From: Conidiobolus incongruus B7586
Lineage: Eukaryota > Entomophthoromycota > Entomophthoromycetes > Entomophthorales > Conidiobolaceae
NCBI GenBank assembly: GCA_000697335.1
Contig: JNEM01009529.1
Span: forward strand, 1 to 23,117
Direction: 5' to 3'
Length of the DNA: 23,117 bases
The notes beneath the pieces were generated by a model. It did no database searches. It was not told where the DNA came from and saw nothing but the letters and a program-made list of their open reading frames with translations. Within the stretch, counting starts at the first letter, position 1; each line of letters starts with the position of its first letter. Both the position numbers and the translations under genes were made by a program. Positions 11,672 to 21,339 of the stretch are shown in pieces.

Positions 11672-12772
11672 AAATAAATATTTTGATATATGATATATAA
11701 AAATAAATATATAATATAAATTTAATAGTTTCCTTTATTATTAATAACTTTTTGTTATATTTTTAACAAAGATTTAACACTTAAAAAATAGTTCTTTTTA
11801 TTGAAGACTAAAATTTGATATTTTATAAACCAGTTAAATTTTCCTGTAAAAATTTTCTTTCTTATAAGCTAGTTTTTTAATTGCTTAAAGTAATTATAAT
11901 CACATAAGTTATAATCTAAAGAGTATACAAGATGTGGTAGTTTTTTCCAGTTATTTTTAATTAGAAAGTTTTTTATAGCTTTAAATTTATGTATTTTATA
12001 ATTATCATGCAAAATAATAAGTTTTCTCAAATTATATAGAGAATACCAATTAAAAATACTTTTATTTAAAATAACAATATAAAGTTTATTATTAATTGAT
12101 TTTCTTTTAAAAATTAAATAAAAGTAGCATATACTATTATAATTTAATATAATAATTAATATTCATTTATTATTAAAATATTTATTTAAAGGGATTTATA
12201 GAAAAAGTTAATTTAATTTAATTTAATATTTTAATTTGTGTTATAGTAAGAGATTATATATAAAAATTTAAGATTTATTAATTATAATTATTTATTGTAA
12301 AAGTTTAAGCTTTTAATAATATTTTAGTAAGTTTTATTTAACAATAATTACTTTAACTTTTTTTAAGCTTTAGTTAAATTATAAGGTATTTATTTTATAT
12401 TTTTATTTATTAATTTGAGTTTCAACTTTAATATATATAAAATACTTGTAAAATTAATATTAAAGTGCTTAGATAATTTTTTAACTAAATTAAAAAGATG
12501 TTTTTCAATATATTTTTTTACTTTATTAATAATTAAAATTAGTTTTTTAGATTTTAACAAGTTTTAAATAATTTCTCTTTTTGTTTTAAAATAATTTACT
12601 TAATAATAAATTGTTGATTTAGATAATACTTTATTACCAAAAGTTACTTGTAAATTTTAAATGATTTTAGAGGGTTTATGGTTAAGTTTTACTAATACTA
12701 AAATAAAAAAACTTTTGATGATTACTATTTAGTTTAAGCATGATTAAATTAAATAACCAATTTTAAAAAGTT

Positions 12773-12793
12773 AATTTTTTAATCAAAAAAATT
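12773..12793 (-). repeat. mariner relic terminal inverted repeat, right
   Basis: On the minus strand it reads AATTTTTTTGATTAAAAA, the counterpart of the left end. It directly abuts a TA-dinucleotide tract, and mariner elements insert at TA. Confidence 0.5.
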
Positions 12794-12794
12794 A

Positions 12795-12821
<27 letters not shown>
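12793..12821. repeat. (TA)n microsatellite
   Basis: About 13 to 14 TA repeats immediately outside the right end of the mariner relic. It may be the expanded TA target site or an independent microsatellite. Confidence 0.8.
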
Positions 12822-12826
<5 letters not shown>

Positions 12827-13516
12827 TATATAATTTCCTATTAATTTTGTATATATTTATTTATTTCAAACTAATAATATGTTTGAAAAATCTGAAATTA
12901 AAAAATTTCCCATTACTTCAAATTCAAGGTAATATTAATATATAATACTTAAAATTAAACTAGGATTCAGAATAATTTTAGTGAAAAATTATATTGTCTA
13001 AAGGAGCTAAAGCAATTTATTGAATGTGCCTGTAGATACCAGAATGTTATAAATCATATCAATATTAGATTTAATTTGATATTATATCCTTACTAAAAAT
13101 TACAAAATTCCAAATGATATTTACTATCAATCATATAATACTAATACTTGTTCAAAGAAAATTATATAACTTGAGCTCAATTTACATAATCAAAAGACTA
13201 CACAATAGATAAAATAATGAATGAAATGTAGAAATATTTGTTATATGAAAATAGCTAATTAATACATTTCTTATTTTTTAAATTTAAATTGAAATTTCAA
13301 TATATAAATGGAAAATATATGATATTGAATGATAATTAAAGATAATATATATAAATCAGCTATATGTCTTTTATTTCATTAATTCTTACAAACTATATAT
13401 TTAAAAAATCAAATTATTCATTTTGTTAAATAATTGCAATCTAAACTACTTGTTTAACCTTTATAGACAATTTTGAAATAATAAAAACTAGAGCAATTAA
13501 TAGAATATTTTTTAAA
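12822..13516. other. AT-rich spacer upstream of pseudogene F
   Basis: No gene or motif recognised. Stops are frequent in every frame. Confidence 0.4.
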
Positions 13517-14776
13517 ATGAGTATGATTGAATTAATGGAGATTGTCGAAATGTCTTAGTATCCTGTTAATTGAACTCTAATAATTTGACATCCAGATTCT
13601 TTACTTAAATCGGGTACATATCACTTCAGATATTGATTATAATTCTATATTTTTGTGCCATTGACTAACTTAAATACTATTAGAACAAGAATATATCAAT
13701 TTCAATAATATTCTTCAACACTGCAAAATATAGATATATTACACTTTCTAATGCTGGCCAATATTCTAGAATTATTCATCTATACCTATTCAAGATATCA
13801 CAATTATAAATTTAATTAAGAGCGAATTCAAAAGTGCTCATTTTAAGAAAGCCAAACTTTTAAGCAGATTATCCAAGAAATACTTTATAATATATACAAC
13901 CCAATTCAATTTTCGGATATTATTGATTGGATCCTCGAATCTGACTTCAAAATCATAAAATAACTAAGTTTATAGTTAATAATTTTTTCATTAACGATGA
14001 CAAATTACTACTATTTTCAGTTAACAGATGAAGATAACACTGAAATTAACCAATCAGCTACACACCCCAAATTCCAAATAATACCTGGTTATTTTTTAAA
14101 TGAGAAGCTGATGAAGAAATTTCAATTTTTTACACATTTTAAAAGCCCGTTTCAACTTCTAACCCTCTCGGATTACTGACTTTTGCTAAGCTGCGTTTGG
14201 GAAGTGCTCAATTTTTAAAATGTTATCAATTTCGTCACCCTCTTCATAATTTTTAAGATATTGGGGCACTTGGTCAAAATTGGCGATTCTAGAAAGAGTT
14301 CCTTACATCCCGAAGTATTTACAATGGATGAGTGTAAGATCAATTCAAAAAATATAATTTCTACAGCCCTAATCAATATAAATTAGGAATTTCACATTAT
14401 TTGTTTTCTATTCATAAAATCATTAAGAAATATCCTTATAGAACAATCGATTTATTTCAGTCTGGTCCTATTCCTTTAAACCCAAAGAAAGATTATATAA
14501 TATAATATGGCAATATATTCCAGATCAATGAATTGTCAAGAGCTAATTGGTGCAGTCACTCCTATGATATTATAACTTTATCAATGGCTGTTTCCTAAGA
14601 CTTTGATTTGTCAACTTCAAGATCTTCATCTATCCTATCAACACGAATTTATTCCACTGTAATTTTATTTGCAACTTGTGTGTGTTTCCATTCCAATTTC
14701 TTACTCAAATGATATACAGTTATTTTACAGGATTCAGATTCTCTATAAATCACATGATATATCACTATTTCCAGCG
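13517..14776 (+). pseudogene. gene F: heavily decayed alpha/beta hydrolase copy, closest to gene C
   Basis: Matches to gene C can be followed across three frames. They are: a decayed membrane region (PLTNLNTIRTRIYQFQ, then ILHFLMLANILELFIY with YSRYHNYKFN) at about 13660-13820; the middle region TNYYYFQLTDEDNTEINQSA and HPKFQIIPG at 13997-14179; and LGSAQFLKCYQF at about 14198-14235. The oxyanion-loop end of exon 1 is almost gone. A splice acceptor-like TTAG precedes exon 2 at about 14387, which reads IHKIIKKYPYRTI, then RANWCSHSYD (nucleophile Ser present, the following Gly changed to Asp), then FIYPINTNLF, ending near 14776 where the family intron 2 would begin. No exon 3 is found before gene D, so it is deleted or beyond recognition. 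The start at 13517 is a guess by alignment of length. It is far older as a pseudogene than B or C. Confidence 0.8.
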
Positions 14777-15058
14777 TTAATTTGGCTTATTTTTTATAAA
14801 ACAGATTAAAAATAATATATGAAAAATTATATAATTAAACTTTTTCCAAAATATTGTCAATATGCTGAATCGTTTAAGTTATCCATTCTGTAGATTATGA
14901 TAATCTGAATAATTACTAAATTATTAAATAAAATTTTTAATACGTTTCAATAATTAATTTTTTATTCATAATAAATTTAAATTATTATATAATTCAATAT
15001 TTTAATATATAATAAAGTAAAATTCAATAGATATTGTATCATGTTAAATTTAATAAAA
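14777..15058. other. short AT-rich gap between the tails of F and D
   Basis: F and D converge here. The gap should contain the lost exon 3 of F but shows no trace of the acid or His motifs. It also holds the 3' untranslated region of D. Confidence 0.5.
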
Positions 15059-16631
15059 TTACAAACATTTAAGAACTCTATTCATCAAACTCGGTGTGAA
15101 GATGATTTCCCCATGAATTACATTCCTCATAGGTTCTATTTGAATTCGATAGCTTGAGTCATACTTTTCCAAGTATTTTATAGTATCTTGAAAATCTACC
15201 AATTCATCATATTCCGATAAGAATACATAAGTTTTGCCAGGATATTTCAAGGTATAGATGGGGAGGAATATGTTTTCATTCCTAAAAATTGTTATTTTAT
15301 ATAATTTTATAATTTAATATAATTCTATTACCATCTATAATATCTGTAAAGGAATCGAGCATTGGAAAATTCGAAAGCTGCAAAATATCGGTAAATCATA
15401 TGAGTTGTAGAAGTTATTGGTGAGACACAAATTCGCGAAAGTGTAGAAGGTTTGAACAGATTGATACTGACTGGATCCACAAAAATCATAGAATTTACAT
15501 ATTGAGGTCTTTCACCAGCAGCCATTGATAATATTAAACTACCGAAGGAATGTCCAAGCCAATTGGCCCTTGGTAGTTTATAAGTCTGGAAAATATGGTC
15601 GAATAATCTTAAATTATCACTTGTTGGAGCAGGTTCTTTGCTTAGGTTCAAAGTAACAGAATCAAATTCCAATAAAATGATTGTCCTATTCGATTCTTGG
15701 CTAATCATTTGATAAATGAAATGTGTATATGGATTAAGACCTAAATGAATAAACTTAATATTACTATTATTATTTAATTATTTTTAAATTTACCAATATT
15801 GACGCCATGGCAAAATACTATAGGCGGCAAGTCACATTTTTTAGAATTGCCCAATTTGATCCAATAACCCAATTGTTTGATATCTTTAGGTCTAATATTT
15901 TCAAAACCGTAAAATTTGAGAATTACTCCAGTACACTTAGTAATAATAAAATTATAGAGATAAAAACTCCATGGTAAATACTGAAATGGAATTTTTTGAT
16001 GGGTAAAAAATTTCAGCCTTTTTGGTAATTCCTCGCCGGAGAAACCTTCGGGTATTGATTGAAATTTGGGATGGTTGCAAAATTCATCAATTTGAGCTTG
16101 CTCTTTACTGGTCAACTGAGAGTAGTAGCAATTTGTTAATATCAATGATAAAAATTCTCGAACTGTGTACTTTGTAATCTTGCTATCTTTGGACCAGTTT
16201 TTGGTGTCTAAGCCGAAATATCCATGTATTAATTCCTTGGGATCGTCGAACGAATCAAAAACATTATACATTAATTGTTGAAGATCTGGCTTATACAATA
16301 TTGAATGCTTTTTCACTATTTCTCCATTAAATTTGTAGTTATGATACATTAAATATGAATAAAAGCATATTTCAATTACATTGAACAATAAAATTACGGA
16401 TATTAGTGACTCGAATCCTTGTAACCAGATGTAGTGCTGATATGAATACACGATAACTCCAATAGTTATTAAATTGAATAATGGCGTTAGATTCAACAAT
16501 GTTGGTAGAGGCTTGAATACTTCGAGAGATATACGATTGATTACTTTGATGAAAAACTGAATATTATCGTCTCCATTACTCAAATATTCTCTCGTACTTT
16601 GAAATATTTCTAATATTTGATTCATAACCAT
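15059..16631 (-). CDS. gene D: membrane-anchored alpha/beta hydrolase, intact, 489 aa
   Basis: Three exons, 16631-15794, 15740-15332 and 15281-15059 (838, 409 and 223 nt), join across GT-AG introns of 53 and 50 bp and end in TAA. The start is the first of two ATGs two codons apart (MVMNQ); the second would cost only two residues. The leader is slightly longer than that of A. Membrane segments lie at about 41-62 and 74-95, the second containing a conserved Glu (NVIEICFY). Middle-region motifs are KKHSILYKP, EFLSL, TNCYYSQL and PFQYLPW. Catalytic parts are His275-Gly276 (FCHGVNIG), Ser344 in GHSFGSL (the most canonical elbow of the set), Asp441 in SEYDELV and His472 in IHGEI. The protein should be an active membrane serine hydrolase of unknown substrate. 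It converges on the dead copy F and diverges from E. Confidence 0.92.
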
Positions 16632-19600
16632 ATATAGTAATATTAATTTTAAGTAATAATTAAAAAGAAATATAATAAAAATATAATTGAAATAATTAAA
16701 TTAATATAAAATATTGAGATGAAATAGAAAGCATTGATATTTATACCTATTAATTTTTCGGTTCTCAAGTTAAAATTTATGCGCATCGTATCCACTTCAG
16801 TACAACATAAAATTAAATTTGTGTTTATTTACTGGATTGAGAATATATTGATTAAAAAGCTTCTGATATCATAATAATGGATTTACTACGACTTTATGCT
16901 TTTGGCGACATACTTAGATAAAATAACCAAATATTAGCAAGATGATATTAATAATAAAAAACTTGAATTACTAATTGTTCTAAACGATTCATTTAATTGT
17001 GATTTAATTTATACGTTAAACAAAAAGGATTCATTAGTTATCAATAATATCGGGTAGTAAAATTAATAGGGTATTGTAAGTTCTTTGATGAGAACAATTG
17101 ATATAAGCTGAATTCTCTTTCCAATGTGTAAATTTATTTACATTGTAATAAATTGATGATAGATTTGTTTCAAGTAATTGTTCCTAAAAAATCTTATTAA
17201 CCACAAAAACTCTTTATAATAACTCGGATACCTTGGTAATGATATCATTAAATTCAATTATCACATGTTAATATATTATAGACTATTTTTACTTTGTGAG
17301 ACAATTCATTTATGCATTTTTACTTTGGCTACTTTTTGATGATATTTACTCGCCGAAAATTCTAATTTTTTATTTATATATTTAATTATAAATTTATTTT
17401 TCATATTTAAAGGAATGATAAATCTACAAATAATAAATATTATTAGCTTATGTTTTATAAATATGAATATATTAAATATATATCAGAACCCTTAACACTA
17501 TAGTTCAAATTCTGCATGATGGACAGATTGGTAGAGTGCAATCAATTTAATTGACTTCTCCTGGTCACTGTGTATATATCATTGAAATTTTAGATGTATT
17601 AAGCATTTCAGCAATTCTCTAATCAAAGATTTGATTTAATCACCTGATTTTATGCTATTCGGAAATAGTGTCATCAAACAATTTAAATGAATTAATATTA
17701 ATTTTGTAAAAAACTGTAACTTATTAGTCAATTAATCAATTGAATTATTCATGATTAATAAAATATAATGTGGATATAATAAAACTATGTTATTTTCATG
17801 ATTATTGGGTTAATTTGTTTTCATATTCAAATTTTTTTATTATCAATTAATATATTCAGGTTATAAATTGGATACCTTATAATCCATCATTTATTTCGAA
17901 ATATTTGTAATATCATCAATATTTGAATTCTCAATACATGAATAGTTCTTCACTATTATTGAATAGAAAATTATAAATATTTAACTTTAGTATTAGGAAC
18001 CCAAGATTATAATATCCAGAGTATTTTAATTAGGAAAAAGTTCAAAATCTCAAAATTTTCTAATTATTATATGATACAATTATGCAAAACAATTTTTCTA
18101 AAATGTGTGCATGAAATAATATTAATTAAACAATATATCTAATATATTCTCTATATATTATATTGTATGTGATTAATATTTTATTAAACAAAATTGGAAA
18201 AAGTAAAATTTGAGAAATGTACAGTTTTTGGGTATGAATATATTAAAGTAAAAAATATATTGCATATTGAAATTAACTTACTCAATAGATTATCCAACAA
18301 AAGCCTTGTTTTTTATTAAAATTTATAGCGTCATTAAATATAAATTTGTCATTATTAACGTTTTAGACTATATACTTAATTAATACTTCTAATGTATAAA
18401 CATTATATACTTGATTAATAGACCTAAGTTTCATATATAAATTCAATTTTCAAATTGTTTATAAATAGTATCAAAACTGCTTGAGAGGAAATTTAGAATA
18501 TAAATCAAGATAAATATATTTTATTAATCAAAATATTATTTTTATTTATATAAACTTTTTAAGATTTTAATTTTGGTTAATTTGTAAAATTGTATTAATT
18601 TTATAAAAGTTGAGACTATTAGTATGAAGAAAAAAATTATTATGAAATTTTTGAAAATAATAATTTAAATATATATTAATTACTTATTAAACTCCATTGA
18701 TCAATTTTAGAATTTATCTTACTATTCGAAATTACCCTCATTCAAAACTATTATTTTAAATTTTCAATTTTGCTACTTGTTACATACAAATACTATGATA
18801 CTTTGCGAATATACACATATTCTATCTGAATTTCAATTATATGAAGTTTTGAATTGATATTTATAAAAATAATGAAGTTAAAATCAAAATAAAGAAAATA
18901 ATATTGGTCATTTGCATGATTTAATATATTTAACTATAATAATAATAATATAACCAATTTGTTATTTTGAATACATAATAATATTGTATTCATTATTATT
19001 TCAAATATCTTCAATCAATACTGTTTCAATATCATTATTCTTTGTACTATATAATTGTCATTTCTAAGCTCGAATTTCGAACGTATTTGAATGTATTAGA
19101 TCTATCGTGGTATATAGCTCGAAAGTTATCCTTTAAATATACTAATATTGTAAAGTTCGAATAAAATTTGATTGAGCTTTTCTATGGTGTTATTTAAACC
19201 TTTTGTAACATTTCAAGTATAATCATATTATAATATTATTTTCTTTCAATTTAATTATTATTTTCAAATATTGCACAGAATTGAAAATACATATCAATTG
19301 GATATGATGATAATATGATAATCCGATGATCTTTTTGTATCTTTTTATTTGAAAATATTTACTAAAATTTTGATATTGATAATTTGAATAAATTGGGTTA
19401 AAAGTGATTTATCCAAATATTTTATCTAACTGATCATATAACCAATCAAATATGTGAAAATTTAAAGAAACCATATTCAGTGATAATTTTTATTGATACT
19501 ATAAATCGTTGAATCTGGCAATTTCAATAGCAATTATTGTGTATTGAAATTTCTTTTTAATTAAGATTCTTTCATTATCATTGTATGTTCGATTATTAAA

Positions 19601-20197
19601 AAATATGAAATATATATATATATCCAAAAACCTTGATTCTGTTATCAAAGTTTTTATCAATTAACCTCAATATTAATTATTTTATTATAAAATTCTCACC
19701 TAATAAAGATATTTAGCAGAAAAATATATATTATATGTTAAATTTGGTGAAAAAAACTCAAAAGTAATAATCAAATGGTAGATTCTTTTTTGAAATACCA
19801 GGCCTAGTATATTCAGAAAGATAGAAACTATAGTTAAGATGTGGCTTTTTTATTAGCACCAATTATATTATTATAAATTTTGATTTTGGTTGAAATTTAT
19901 AGCATTGGAATAAATCTTAATTTTAGATTTTTTGAAGACAAGGATTTTATTATTAGGACTGAATTATGTTATTATATTTTTTTTCTATTGCTTGTAAAAA
20001 TCATAATGACTGAAATAAACTATAATTGGCTTTTGGGGAAATATATTGGAAAATGAGTTAAGGAAAAAAGAATCAATTAATTTATTATTTTTCCAAGTTT
20101 ATTACAAACTTCTGAAGGATAAAAAGTAAAAAAATGACATATTACAAAAGAATTGGTTGGCTTTACCTCATGACCCTTACTCACTTTGTACAAATAC
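16632..20197. other. long AT-rich spacer, no clear gene
   Basis: This is most of the 4.7 kb divergent gap between D and E. It is AT-rich with simple TA/ATT runs, and a short direct repeat (TATACTTaATTAATA / TATACTTgATTAATA) lies near 18368-18421. At about 16780-17057 one plus frame has three stops in some 93 codons (ending LIYTLNKKDSLVINNIG), which is suggestive but unrecognised. A string at 17505-17570 resembles parts of tRNA control boxes but cannot fold as a tRNA. Otherwise I see nothing. Confidence 0.4.
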
Positions 20198-20953
20198 CTA
20201 TGATCTCAATTGTTTGGGATTCTTAATAAGCTTGAATGCCAAAAATGTTCGAATTTCATACAAATAAAAATCAACGTGATAGATTTTACACTTGAATAAA
20301 GGCCAATCTTTTTTGGGTGTTAGCAACATTCTAAGATATGTGAGAGAGATATCCAGAAAGACGGAGATTGCAAAATTTTTATACATCTTAATTCATATAA
20401 TATCTCCTCTAGCTAATTTCCAATAAATAATTGAAAATTTATCAAGTCTCAATTAATATCGCTATATAACAATATCATAAATCAAATATAGTTCGTCAAG
20501 AATGTTATATAATTCAATTTGATTTGATTTCAAATTTGACATTTTATAGTCAAATACAGTTATTAAATTTTGGATTGACTAGATCACAAAAACTAAGAAG
20601 CGATTTAGTTGGTTATGGTTTGATAAATATTTATTAATGGCCATTAAATTTATACATTTTGATCCCGATAATTATTTTTTATCACCATTTAAAATGGGAA
20701 TAATTTTGGTTTTGATGGCTTTGAAGATTGAATGTGTTGATAAAGAATAATCAATTGATAGATCCATATATTCAATATGATAGAAAAATTTATTCACTTC
20801 ATTATAATAATAGTAAATTAAAGGAACATCATTGATCTCATTTAGTAATTATATAATTTCATATATCTAGTCTTTAATTAATTATAATCCAATTTTACAT
20901 AAAAATTCTTCAATCTTATATGAATAAATTTTCGGGATCTTAATAGTCTTAAT
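20198..20953 (-). pseudogene. decayed reading frame of unknown family
   Basis: One single minus-strand frame runs from 20953 to the TAG at 20200-20198 with about eight internal stops in 250 codons and no change of frame, where roughly 24 would be expected at this base composition. The longest open parts are about 58 codons (including YMDLSIDYSLSTHS and FKAIKTKIIPIL), 38 codons (NLITVFDYKMSNLKSNQIEL) and the final 64 codons, which contain an ATG at 20386 and read LTPKKDWPLFKCKIYHVDFY and KLIKNPKQLRS. Codons in the last part use more G and C than the surroundings. No family is recognised and it is unrelated to the hydrolases. The final 62-residue frame could alternatively be a small gene or one exon of an interrupted gene. 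Confidence 0.35.
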
Positions 20954-21339
20954 TCATAAATTTTCTCCTTAAAATTACATAATTATGTCAACTTGTTGTA
21001 AAATTAGATTACACAAGTTTATATTTTTCCTAAAATTTTAAATTTGAATTTTATATTATGATATATAGTGAAGAAAATTAAAATATATTTGGTTACTTTG
21101 ATATTATGAGATTATTATTATTAATTATGAAACATGCTTAATTAAAATGATAATTCAAATGAAATCAGATTTTCATATAAAATACAATGATTTTTATTTT
21201 AGCTATAATTTCTATAACTATTTATCTATTTATGACATGGGTCGGAAATAAATTAGCAAAATACTTAACCAAGAATATTTTAATTATATTCAGGGTCCTT
21301 TCAATTAATCAGTTTATTGCTTCATAGAGAGTATAAATA
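20954..21339. other. AT-rich spacer upstream of gene E
   Basis: No gene seen. A TATAAATA string lies directly before the E start codon (21332-21339). It is too close for a TATA box and probably reflects composition. Confidence 0.4.

Larger units (their letters stand above)
11651..12793 (-). mobile_element. mariner-family (DD34D) DNA transposon relic, near full length
   Basis: Minus-strand decayed transposase. From about 12050 to the TAA at 11724-11722 a single frame with two internal stops reads LHDN (catalytic Asp codon 12006-12004) and later YSLDYNLCDYNYF (third Asp codon 11901-11899). Exactly 34 residues lie between the two Asp, the mariner DD34D signature, and the protein ends KGNY, the decayed form of the usual GDYF end. 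Further upstream in the gene, in another frame at about 12500-12340, come a helix-turn-helix-like block (LVKKLSKHFNIN) and PYNLTKA, the relic of mariner's WVPHELTE-type motif. Imperfect inverted ends are visible: AATTTTTTGTGATTAAAAA at about 11652-11670 and its counterpart AATTTTTTTGATTAAAAA read on the minus strand from about 12793 inward. The length, about 1.14 kb, fits a mariner. It has many stops and at least one frame break, so it is dead. Confidence 0.75.

Noticed and set aside
17500-17575. tRNA-like strings (GTTCAAATTC and GATTGGTAGAGTGC)
   Set aside because: The B-box-like string comes before the A-box-like one and no cloverleaf can be drawn.
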